A DNA stretch of 64,000 bases from Kutzneria chonburiensis (GTDB lineage: Bacteria > Actinomycetota > Actinomycetes > Mycobacteriales > Pseudonocardiaceae): contig NZ_CP097263.1 of the NCBI RefSeq assembly GCF_028622115.1, positions 7,130,001-7,194,000 on the forward strand, in the 5' to 3' direction. The position numbers and the translations under genes are program-made. This document shows, piece after piece, positions 15,321 through 23,569 of the stretch. Position 1 is the stretch's first letter. Each line of letters starts with the position of its first letter. Under the pieces are notes generated by a model. That model saw only the letters and a list, made by a program, of their open reading frames with translations, ran no database searches and was not told the origin of the DNA.

Positions 15321-17464
15321 TCAGTCCCTGTTCTCCGGTCGACGTCCGACCAGCACAACCGAAGCCCGGCCCGGCACCGTGGCCGACGAGTCGTCGTCGA
15401 GCAGCGGTTCCCGGCCGGGGAAGCTCACGTCGTCCGGCGACGCCGCGGAGGTGTCGGCGAACAGGTGCCAGCGGTGGCCGTCGGGCAGCGCCGGCAGCTC
15501 CACCGCGTGCCCCTCCCAGTGGGCGTTGGCCGCCACGTACACGAACTCGGGCTCGCCGTCCGGGCCCTGGCCCGTCCGCATCATCGCGAGCAGCCGGCTG
15601 GTCGGCGACCAGTCGGGCTGATAGGCCCTGCTTCCGTGCCAGCTCACGTCGGAGCTCTGCGCGCAGGCCACGTAGTCGCCGCACGGCTGGCGGCGGGCCC
15701 GCAGCATCGGGTGCGCGGCCCGGAACGCGATGCAGTTGCGCACGAACCGCAGCAGATCGGTGTTGCGGTCGACCAGGTTCCAGTCGAACCACGACAGCGG
15801 GCCGTCGTGGCAGTAGCCGTTGTTGTTGCCCAGCTGGGTGCGGCCGACCTCGTCGCCGGCCAGCAGCATCGGGATTCCCTGGCTGAGCAACAACAGCAGC
15901 AGCGCGTTGCGCTGCTGCCGGCCCGCAGCGCGAGCACGTCCTGGTCGTCGGTGGGGCCTTCGGCCCCGCAGTTCCAGCTGTTGTTGTCGTTGCCGCCGTC
16001 GCGGTTGCCCTCGCCGTTGGCCTCGTTGTGCTTGTCGTTGAAGGAGAACAGGTCGGCCAGGGTGAATCCGTCGTGCGCGGTGACGAAGTTGACCGACGCC
16101 AGCGCGCCCCGGTGCCGGTAGAGGTCGGGCGAGCCGACCATCCTGGTGGCCAGCTCGCCCACCGTGCCCTGGTCCCCCTTGAGGAACCGGCGCAGGGTGT
16201 CGCGGTACTTGCCGTTCCACTCCGACCAGTGCCTGGAGTTGCTGAAGTTGCCGACCTCGTAGAGGCCGCCGGCGTCCCACGCCTCGGCGATCAGCAGGCA
16301 GTCCTTGAGCAGCGGGTCGTAGGCCAGCGCCTCGGGCAGCGGCGGGTTGGTCAGCGGGGCGCCGTCGGGGCCACGGTCCAAAATGGACGCGAGGTCGAAG
16401 CGGAAGCCGTCGATGTGGTACTCGCCGGCCCAGTACCGCAGGCAGGACAGCACGAAGTCGCGGACGACCGGGTTGTTGCAGTTGAACGTGTTGCCGGTGC
16501 CGCTGAAGTTGTAGTAGTACCCCTCGGCCGTGAGCATGTAGTAGGTGCGGTTGTCCAGGCCGCGGAAGTGGATCGTGGGACCGTGCTCGTTGCCCTCCGC
16601 GGTGTGGTTGAACACCACGTCCAGCACCACCGCGATATCGGCGGCGTGCAGCTGCTTGACCAGGTTCTTGAACTCGTCGCACTGCATGCCGAACCGACCG
16701 GTCGCGGCGTAGCCCGCCTTCGGCGCGAAGAACCCGACCGTGGAGTAGCCCCAGTAGTTGTACAGCCGCTCGCCGGTCTCCGGGTTGAGCCGGCCGTTCT
16801 CGAACTCGTCGAACTCGAACACCGGCATCAGCTCGACGCAGTTGACGCCGAGCGCCTTGAGATAGGGGATCTTCTCGGCCAGCCCGGCGTAGGTGCCCGG
16901 CTGGTCCACCCCGGACGACGGGTCCCGGGTGAATCCGCGCACGTGCAGCTCGTAGACCACCAGGTCCTCGACCGGGATCCGGACCGGCTGGTCGCCCTCC
17001 CAGTCGAAGTCGTCGAACGTCAACCGGGACCGGTACATGTACTGGTCGTCCCAGTCCGGCTCGACGCCCCACACCGCCCGGCCCGACATCGACCGCGCGT
17101 ACGGGTCGGCCAGGATCTTGGTGGCGTCGAACCGGTCGCCGACCCGTGGCTGGGCCGGCCCCTGGATCCGGTAGCCGTACTCGACGTCCTCGTACTCGAG
17201 GTCGAACACGGTCATCGACCACACCCCGCCGACCCGGAACTCGTCGGGAAAGGGCAGCTCCGCCATGGGATCGCGCTCGCCGCGACGGAACAGCACCAGC
17301 GAGACCGCCTCCGCGCCGCGGGAGTACACCGAGAAGTTCACGCCGCCCGGCACGAACGTGGCACCGAAGGGCAGCGCGTGCCCAGGGCGGACGCCGTAGC
17401 CGTCGATCTGGTGCGTCGGGAACGAGTCGATCCGGTCCCGGATGACGTGACGGGGGGCGCTCAT
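15321..17464 (-). pseudogene. glgX: Glycogen debranching enzyme GlgX with a one-base frameshift
   Basis: From ATG 17464 the frame encodes GlgX (GH13_11 plus CBM48) with catalytic Asp in DGFRFDLASIL, the general-acid Glu in IAEAWDAGG and the later NFVTAHDGFTL. About residue 513, near 15918-15925, the frame is lost: it continues as a cysteine-rich nonsense run to 15644, while the family sequence (NALLLLLLSQGIPMLLAGDE) resumes in another frame and runs to 15321. One missing base in CCGGCCCG (15918-15925), expected CCGGGCCCG, restores a normal 714-residue enzyme. It is either a sequencing error or a real mutation losing the last 200 residues. ATGA overlap couples it to the upstream STAS gene. Confidence 0.85.
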
Positions 17465-17823
17465 GCCACACCACTGCGTTCCTGGCCGGCCGCGCTCAGC
17501 GCGCGCACGCCGTCGGCGAGGTTGTCCGCGATCACGAAGAACCGCAGGAAACCCGTGACGGACAACACCCAGCGCAGTTCCTCGGACAGCCCGACCAACG
17601 CCACCGAGCTGTTCACGCACTGCGCCTGCCGGTAGATCAGCAGCAGGATCCGCAGACCCGCGCTGGACACGTAGGTCACCCCGACCAGGTCGAACAGAAT
17701 CCGCTGCCGGATCGGCAGCAGCGGCAGGATCTTGTCCTTGGCGGCCGCCGCCGCGTGGCCGTCGAGCTCACCGACCAGGCTGATGACCGTCACCGAGGCG
17801 ACCGTGCGCTTCCTGATCTCCAT
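17461..17823 (-). CDS. STAS-domain protein (anti-sigma antagonist-like)
   Basis: The 120-residue STAS domain has FDLVGVTYVSSAGLRILLLI with candidate phosphoserines at 53/54. It differs clearly from the second STAS protein at 14989-15309, with a longer C-terminus and different helices, so the operon encodes two distinct antagonists. ATG 17823 is preferred over an upstream in-frame start, which would add a non-conserved Arg-rich tail. The start of glgX overlaps its stop by 4 bp, an unusual coupling of a regulatory protein with a glycogen enzyme. Confidence 0.85.
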   Translation of the reverse strand: MEIRKRTVASVTVISLVGELDGHAAAAAKDKILPLLPIRQRILFDLVGVTYVSSAGLRILLLIYRQAQCVNSSVALVGLSEELRWVLSVTGFLRFFVIADNLADGVRALSAAGQERSGVA

Positions 17824-17884
17824 TGTCTGCTCCAAACTCCCCCACTGGCGCCGGCGGCCGCGACGGTGCGGCCCCGGCATGGCC

Positions 17885-19693
17885 TCAGCTCGTCGGCACC
17901 AGGCGGACCCGGACCGACAGCGACTCCGTCGACTTCGGCAGCTCCACGGTCATCGCCCGCGCGTCGAACACCTCGTGCGGCTTGCCGTCCACGCTGACCT
18001 CCGCCAGCACGACACTGCCCGGCGGCAACAGGTCCGGCGCGACGCGCAGGGTGCGCGACGCGTCCGGACGCGGCTTGAAGTACAGGTCGAGCGGCTGCTT
18101 GGTGATGAGCAGGTTGGTGTACACGGCGGCCAGGTAACACAGCTCGGCCGAGTGGTACATGCTCATCGAGTGGCTGCCCTTGAGCCGCTCGGTGCCGAGC
18201 AGGTAGGGCATGCCGTCGGCCAGCACGTTGAAGTACACGCCGCCCTCGTCGTGGTCGAGGAAGAAGGTGTTGTAGAAGGCGGCGGCCTGCCGGCCCTGCT
18301 GGCGGTACTGGTCGCCGCCGAGCGAGCCGTAGAGGATCAGGTAGGCCAGGATCGCCTGTTCCTGCTGCCACCACGCCTTCCGGTCGTGCCAGGCGAACCG
18401 GTGCCAGTCCTGGCCGGGCGCCAGTATCCGCTCGACCACGTCGTACCAGCCGCCGCGCTGCTGGTCGCTGCCGACCGCGGGCATGATGGCCGCGATGTGC
18501 TCGGCCAGCCCCTGGTAGGACTGCTTCGGCTGCTGGGCGTGCATCCGCATCAGGTTCCAGGCGATCTTCAGGTTGTGCCCGACCACCGCCCGGTTCTGCT
18601 GCCAGCTGTGCCCGTGGTCGGGGTTCCAGTCGGTGTCGAACCGCTCGTTGACGAACGGGCTGCGGTCGTAGTCGGGGAACCGCCCCACGATCGTGTCGAA
18701 GGTGCGGGCCAGCATGTCGGCGTGCCGCTGCTCGCCGGTGGCCAGGAACAGGTTGATCAGGTACGCCGGCGCGTGGTCGCCGACCGAGTTCCAGTTCTTG
18801 CAGGACTTGTTGGGCCCCAACGACTCGTGGTGCGGGTCGAACGAGATCGGGTCGATGTGCGAGTAGTAGCCGCCGCCGTCGTGGTCGCGGAAGTGCTTCT
18901 CGAACAGGCGGAGCGTGGCGTCGGTGTCCGAGGCGATCCGGCGGTCCCCGGTGACGCGGAAGGTCTGCGTCGGGCCGGCCAGCGCGTAGATCTGCTCGTA
19001 CATCGGGACCGCGTCGTAGTCGTCGGCGAACTCCGAGGTGAACAGCTTCTTCTCGGCGCCGTCGTTGACCTCGATGCCGTGGTACCAGAACACCACGTCG
19101 TCGTCCGGGTCCACGCAGCGCATGTGGTCGCGCAGGTAGAGCGTGCCCCGCTCGGCCACGTCCAGGTAGTCGTCGTTGCCGGTCAGCAGGTAGGCCGACG
19201 CCATGCCGTAGACCATCCGGGAGATGGTGTCGGTCTCCTGGACGTGGCTGGTGGTCTTGCCGCCGCCCAGCCGGATCAGCGTGCGGTAGTCGCGGTAGTC
19301 GACCGCCCCGTCGCCGAACTGCGCGTGGCGGTAGAACCGGGCCAGCGAGTCGATCTGCCGGATCCACCAGTCGGGCTGCTCGAAGTTGTACTCGCCGACG
19401 GCGGCCCCGGGCAGCACAACGCGCTTGGCCTCGAACCGGTGCTGGCCGGCCTCCGGATAGAAGATGCCGGACACGAACAGGTGCCGGCCGGGCGTGAGCG
19501 CGCCGGCCAGGTCCGCGCCCTGGTACGGCTCGTCCAGGTTGCGCAGCAGCTCCGCGGCCACATCGCTGCCCAGCGTGATGTCGAACCGCCGGCCGTCGAT
19601 GGTCTCCAACTCGAAGTCGCGGCCGTCCGACGGACCCGCGGTGATCACGCCGGCGATGGTGTCGGAGAACGGGAAGTGCATCGCCTCAGACAT
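17885..19693 (-). CDS. AGE-family epimerase/isomerase-like (alpha/alpha)6-barrel protein
   Basis: The 602-residue protein has an N-terminal beta-rich extension (about 1-100) and a long helical region with repeated aromatic motifs (WNSVGDHAPAYLINLFLATG, RKAWWQQEQAILAYLILYG, HSMSMYHSAELCYL) typical of N-acylglucosamine 2-epimerase/cellobiose epimerase barrels. A small beta domain closes the C-terminus. It is longer than simple AGE epimerases (about 400 residues), so it may be a distinct subfamily acting on an oligosaccharide or a keto-sugar. Its start overlaps the preceding DJ-1 gene by 8 bp. The role in sugar isomerisation is inferred. Confidence 0.7.
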   Translation of the reverse strand: MSEAMHFPFSDTIAGVITAGPSDGRDFELETIDGRRFDITLGSDVAAELLRNLDEPYQGADLAGALTPGRHLFVSGIFYPEAGQHRFEAKRVVLPGAAVGEYNFEQPDWWIRQIDSLARFYRHAQFGDGAVDYRDYRTLIRLGGGKTTSHVQETDTISRMVYGMASAYLLTGNDDYLDVAERGTLYLRDHMRCVDPDDDVVFWYHGIEVNDGAEKKLFTSEFADDYDAVPMYEQIYALAGPTQTFRVTGDRRIASDTDATLRLFEKHFRDHDGGGYYSHIDPISFDPHHESLGPNKSCKNWNSVGDHAPAYLINLFLATGEQRHADMLARTFDTIVGRFPDYDRSPFVNERFDTDWNPDHGHSWQQNRAVVGHNLKIAWNLMRMHAQQPKQSYQGLAEHIAAIMPAVGSDQQRGGWYDVVERILAPGQDWHRFAWHDRKAWWQQEQAILAYLILYGSLGGDQYRQQGRQAAAFYNTFFLDHDEGGVYFNVLADGMPYLLGTERLKGSHSMSMYHSAELCYLAAVYTNLLITKQPLDLYFKPRPDASRTLRVAPDLLPPGSVVLAEVSVDGKPHEVFDARAMTVELPKSTESLSVRVRLVPTS

Positions 19694-20303
19694 GCTGGAC
19701 CTCCCGGTCCGGGTTGGTCAGGCGGTCGATGATGGTGTGGGCGAACAGGTGGCACTCGTGCACGGTGCGGCCGGTGATCAGGTTCCCGTCGATGACGACG
19801 TCCTGGTCGACGTACTCCGCGCCCATGTTGCGCAGGTCGCCGATCAGGTTGGCGTGCGCGACCACGTGCCGGCCCTTGATCAGGTCGGTCGCCGTCGACA
19901 TCAGCCACATGCCGTGGCAGATGATGCCGACGGTGATCGACGGCTCCGCGAACGCGCGGCGCAGGAACGCCGTCGCGGGCGCCAGCTGGTAGGCGTACTC
20001 GGTGTAGCGCAGGCGATCCGAGACCATGCCGGCCGGCACGATCACCGCGGAGTAGCCGCGCAGCTCGGCGTCGGACATGCCTTCGAAACTGCGGTCCACC
20101 GTGAACGGCGCCCGCAACTCGTGCCCGGTGAAGGTCAGCGACGGGTTGCCGTAGAGCCGGGTCATGAAGTGGACCTCGGCGCCCTCCTCGGCGAACCGGC
20201 GCTCGTAGTAGAAGATCTCCTGCTCGACGTAGTCGCTCTCCATGAGCACGGCGATCTTGTGACCGACCAGCGGTCCCGTCGTGCTCGCAGCGATGTCAGA
20301 CAT
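19686..20303 (-). CDS. DJ-1/PfpI family protein
   Basis: The 205-residue flavodoxin-like protein has the nucleophile elbow GIICHGMW with Cys129-His130 and the C-terminal NLITGRTVHECHLFAHTII of PfpI/Hsp31-type members. Such proteins act as glyoxalases, hydratases or deglycases on reactive carbonyls, or as amidases. It sits between the ThDP enzyme (9 bp upstream) and the AGE-type epimerase (8-bp overlap), so it may process an aldehyde or keto product of the pathway. A second, unlike DJ-1 protein lies on the other side of the ThDP gene. Confidence 0.82.
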   Translation of the reverse strand: MSDIAASTTGPLVGHKIAVLMESDYVEQEIFYYERRFAEEGAEVHFMTRLYGNPSLTFTGHELRAPFTVDRSFEGMSDAELRGYSAVIVPAGMVSDRLRYTEYAYQLAPATAFLRRAFAEPSITVGIICHGMWLMSTATDLIKGRHVVAHANLIGDLRNMGAEYVDQDVVIDGNLITGRTVHECHLFAHTIIDRLTNPDREVQHV

Positions 20304-20312
20304 GGCCGTCCC

Positions 20313-21938
20313 CTAGTTGGTCACGAGGTCGATGAGGAAGGGACCGTCGTGGGCCAGCATCTGCTCGACGGCCGGCTCGACCTCGCCGGGCTTGTCCACC
20401 CGCACGGCGGCGACGCCGTGGCCGCGGGCGATGTCGACGAAGCCGATCTCCGGGTGCGACAGGTCGAACGATCGCGGGAAGCCATGCCTCGTGATCTCAC
20501 GTTCCCGCCAGTACTGCGCGATGTTCTCGTTGAGCAGTCCGTAGCTGTGGTTGTTGCACACCACGAACTTCGCGTCGATGCCGTGCCGAACGGCGGTGGC
20601 CAGCGCCTGGATCGTGTACATGCTGCCGCCGTCGCCGGTGAAGCCGATCACGGTCTTGTCCGGCATGGCCAGCTTGATGCCGACCGCGCCGGGAATGCCG
20701 ACCCCGAGCGAGCCGCCGCGGGTGGCGAACCAGCGCCGTGGCCGGGCCGCCCGCAGGTACTCGCCGATCGCCGGCGACGAGGTGAGCGCCTCGTCGAAGA
20801 CGATCATGTCCGCCGGCCCGCGCTCGGCCAGCGTGCGGGCGAACGTCGCCAGCATCGAGCCGTCGTCGGGCGCGGGCGTGGTCTCGGCGGCCCGCTGCCG
20901 CAGCCGGTCCACGGCGGCGATGCGGTCGTCCTCGGTGAGCACCCGGTCCAGCTCGCCGGCCAAGGCGTCCAATGTGGACTTCGGATCGGCCACCAGCCCG
21001 AGTGCCACCGGATGGTTCTTGGCGATCTCGTAGGCGTCCAGGTCGATGTGCACGATCCGGGCGTCCCGGCGGAACGGGTTCTCCAGCGCGGGGAACACCT
21101 CAGGGAACAGGTACGTGCCCACCACCAGCACCGCGTCGGCTTCGCGCACCGCCGCCGTGCTGACCTCGCCGAACATGTGCCCCAGCTGGCCGCGCCAGAG
21201 CGGGTGGCGGGTGTCGAAGTCCGCCTCCGCGAACTCGACGCCCCACACGTCCGCGCCGAGCAGTTCGGCCACCCGGGTCAGCTCCGGCTGCGCCTCCGAC
21301 ACCGACACGCCGTCGCCGATCAGCACGATCGGCCGCCGTGCGCCGGCCAGCAGCTCGCCCGCGCGCTTGACCAGACGGGGCACCGGCACCGTCTGGGTGT
21401 GCGGGAAATGCGTCGGCACAACGGGTTCGGTGTTCGGCGCGTCGAGCACGTCCATCGGCAGCGCGACGAACACCGGACCGCGCGGCGGCGTCATCGCGAT
21501 CTTCAGGGCCCGCCGCAGCACCCGCAGCACCGAGTTCGGATCGGTGACCCTGGTCGCGTACTTCGTCACCGGACGGGCCATGGCCACCAGGTCGGCCGCC
21601 ATCTGGGCGTCCATCGCCTCGTACCGCACGCCCGACTCGCCGGCGACCACCACCAGCGGGGTGTGGCCGCGCTTGGACTGGTAGAGCATGCCGATGGCGT
21701 TGCCGAGCCCGACGCCGCTGTGCAGCTGGAGCAGCGCGGGGCCGCCGGTCGCCCGGGCGTAGCCGTCCGCGATGCCCGCGGCGACGGTCTCCTGGAGGGC
21801 CAGGATGTAGTGGAAGCCGTCGAACTTCTCCAATTCGTCGAGAAAACCCTGCTCGACCGTTCCCGGATTGCCGAACATGTAGCTCAGCCCGTCGGCGAGG
21901 AACTGTTCGATGATCGCCGTCTTGCCCAGTCTGGCCAC
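20313..21938 (-). CDS. ThDP-dependent enzyme, benzoylformate decarboxylase-like
   Basis: The 541-residue enzyme has the ThDP-activating Glu50 (ILALQETVAAGIADGYARAT), QLHSGVGLGNAIGML at 71-85 matching the active-site His motif of benzoylformate decarboxylase, and the cofactor motif GDGGSMYTIQALATAV ending in NN near 435-462. Like MdlC it should decarboxylate a 2-keto acid to an aldehyde or ligate two carbonyls. It lacks clear acetolactate-synthase FAD features. Adjacent GMC oxidoreductases and DJ-1 proteins suggest carbonyl chemistry on a small alcohol, aldehyde or keto acid. ATG 21938 gives the typical N-terminus. Confidence 0.87.
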   Translation of the reverse strand: MARLGKTAIIEQFLADGLSYMFGNPGTVEQGFLDELEKFDGFHYILALQETVAAGIADGYARATGGPALLQLHSGVGLGNAIGMLYQSKRGHTPLVVVAGESGVRYEAMDAQMAADLVAMARPVTKYATRVTDPNSVLRVLRRALKIAMTPPRGPVFVALPMDVLDAPNTEPVVPTHFPHTQTVPVPRLVKRAGELLAGARRPIVLIGDGVSVSEAQPELTRVAELLGADVWGVEFAEADFDTRHPLWRGQLGHMFGEVSTAAVREADAVLVVGTYLFPEVFPALENPFRRDARIVHIDLDAYEIAKNHPVALGLVADPKSTLDALAGELDRVLTEDDRIAAVDRLRQRAAETTPAPDDGSMLATFARTLAERGPADMIVFDEALTSSPAIGEYLRAARPRRWFATRGGSLGVGIPGAVGIKLAMPDKTVIGFTGDGGSMYTIQALATAVRHGIDAKFVVCNNHSYGLLNENIAQYWREREITRHGFPRSFDLSHPEIGFVDIARGHGVAAVRVDKPGEVEPAVEQMLAHDGPFLIDLVTN

Positions 21939-21969
21939 GGCCCGTCCTCCCTGTTCGCGGTGACGCCGG

Positions 21970-22797
21970 TTACCAGCCGAAGCGGCGCAGGCCGTTCTCC
22001 AGGACCTCGATGACCTTCTGCCCGGTCAGCACGGAGTCCGGCGTGGAACGGCCCGTGATGAACGGGTAGTCCACGATGACCGACGTCTCCTTGCCGAAGT
22101 TGCCGATATAGCGGCCGTCCGGACCGGTGGCGTCGCGCAGGATGTACTCCAGCGGGTACGGCGGCGGCCCCATGTTGAAGTCGACCACCCCGACGAATCC
22201 GGTGCCGTCCTTGTAGTCGTACTCCTTGCAGTGCCCGGTCACGCGTTTGCCGCGGATCAGGCTCTCCCTCGTCTCCCAGTCGCGGGCGAAGGCGAGGCAG
22301 GCCACGCCGTAGCACTCGGCCGCCACCGGCTTGTCCGACCGGAGGAAGGCCATGATCAGCGCGTGCACCCGCTCGTTGTTGGCCAGGTCGACGATCGGTC
22401 CGGAGCCACCGACGATCAGCAGCGCGTCGTACTCGGCGATGTCGGTGAGGACCTTGTCCAGCTCCCGGTGGTAGGACTCCAGGTGCCGCAGGTAGTTCTC
22501 GTCGGCGGTGTACGGGCGCTCCGGCAGCCACGCGGCCAGGCTGATCGGGGTGGCCAGCCGGGCGGACTCGTCGACGTCGCGGACCAGCTGGGCCATCTCC
22601 GCGGTGGTGACGGAGCGGCCGAGCGGCGGGTCGATGTAGTCCGGGTCCATGCTCGGCGGTAACGCGCGCGGCTGTTTGCCACTCGGGGTGGCGAACACGA
22701 CGCGGTATCCCCGGTCGTCGAACTGGACCAGCGGGCCGACCAGTTCCTCACCCCAGTACCCGTATTCGGAAAGGACCACGAGGACCTGTTTTGTCAC
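21970..22797 (-). CDS. DJ-1/PfpI-like class I glutamine amidotransferase-fold protein
   Basis: The 275-residue protein starts KQVLVVLSEYGYWGEELVGP and carries the elbow AAECYGVACLAFA with Cys162. A GGSGPIVDLANNE loop lies near 130-142, the pattern of Hsp31-like DJ-1 proteins with a longer cap. GTG 22797 is chosen because GGGAG lies 5 nt upstream and a conserved beta-strand follows directly. The frame extends upstream but is not conserved-looking. It precedes the ThDP gene by 31 bp and belongs to a different subfamily from the other DJ-1 protein in the operon. Confidence 0.78.
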   Translation of the reverse strand: MTKQVLVVLSEYGYWGEELVGPLVQFDDRGYRVVFATPSGKQPRALPPSMDPDYIDPPLGRSVTTAEMAQLVRDVDESARLATPISLAAWLPERPYTADENYLRHLESYHRELDKVLTDIAEYDALLIVGGSGPIVDLANNERVHALIMAFLRSDKPVAAECYGVACLAFARDWETRESLIRGKRVTGHCKEYDYKDGTGFVGVVDFNMGPPPYPLEYILRDATGPDGRYIGNFGKETSVIVDYPFITGRSTPDSVLTGQKVIEVLENGLRRFGW

Positions 22798-22861
22798 GAC
22801 AACTCCCGGGAGAAGTAGGGCGGTGTGAACAATGAATCGCGCCTCGAACGGCCGGATTTCG

Positions 22862-23569
22862 TCACGGCGTTTCCGGGCCGATGACCCAGTCCTCGCGGGC
22901 GACAAGGGAGAACACGTACTTCGGGTCGACCAGCTCGTCCAGCGCGGGCTTCACCCGCGTGGTGAAGTACGGCCCGGTCAGCGCCGCGCGCAGCGCCTCG
23001 ACGTCGTCGAACCACAGCTGCTCGACGCTGTCGAAGGGCGCCTCGCCGAAAACGTATGCGCCGTCCCTGGTGTGGCACTGGAGGTAACGGCGCAGGCCGG
23101 GCAACCTGCTCGCGTTCGCCGAATAGGTGCCGAGAAGTCGCTGCCGGTACTCGGCCAGCGCCAGGCCGGGCCGGCGCTTGAGCAGCATCGTCAGCTTGAC
23201 CCAGTCCGGGTGCCGGTCGTTGCGTGGCGGCCCGGCGAACACGGTGTGGGCGGTGGTGTCCAGCACGATGCTGGACCAGAACGCGGCCCAGTTCGGCTCG
23301 TCGGCCCTGGCGCCCTGTAGGAACTCCTCGGTCTGCAACGAGGCCAGCTGCTCCTGCTCGTTCTCCAGCCAGATCTCGGCGACGCCCTGGTGCGGCAGCA
23401 CCGGGTCGCCCATGTCCCCCTCGTACGGTATGCGGGAGTCGATCAGGTACCGCTTGATCTGCGGGATCTTGCTCGCGTACTTCACGGCGTGCACGTTGAG
23501 CCAGTAGTCCTGGAACTCCTCGGCGGTCCACCCCGGTTTCGGGGCGCCGAAGATGAACTGGTGGATCAT
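22862..23569 (-). CDS. EthD-domain protein, tandem dimeric alpha-beta barrel
   Basis: The 235-residue protein contains two ferredoxin-like EthD/DABB repeats: residues about 1-110 (PGWTAEEFQDYWLNVHAVK) and about 120-225 (PGLALAEYRQRLLGTYSANA). EthD-fold proteins include cyclases, decarboxylases and ether-degradation accessory proteins and usually act without cofactors. Its start precedes the GMC oxidoreductase gene on the coding strand's upstream side: the GMC start is upstream and GMC1's stop overlaps this ATG by 4 bp, so the two are translationally coupled. A role as pathway enzyme in the oxidative cluster is inferred. Confidence 0.8.
   Translation of the reverse strand: MIHQFIFGAPKPGWTAEEFQDYWLNVHAVKYASKIPQIKRYLIDSRIPYEGDMGDPVLPHQGVAEIWLENEQEQLASLQTEEFLQGARADEPNWAAFWSSIVLDTTAHTVFAGPPRNDRHPDWVKLTMLLKRRPGLALAEYRQRLLGTYSANASRLPGLRRYLQCHTRDGAYVFGEAPFDSVEQLWFDDVEALRAALTGPYFTTRVKPALDELVDPKYVFSLVAREDWVIGPETP

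Noticed and set aside
15900-15940. Programmed ribosomal frameshift in glgX
   Set aside because: No slippery heptamer with a downstream structure is evident, GlgX is not known for recoding, and a single missing base in a C/G run explains the break more simply.
17732-22013. Very long plus-strand open frames opposite the minus-strand operon (also 1410-3533 minus opposite the LuxR-type gene)
   Set aside because: They are mirror frames of GC-rich genes: Arg/Val/His-rich, without recognisable domains, and opposite proteins with clear family motifs.
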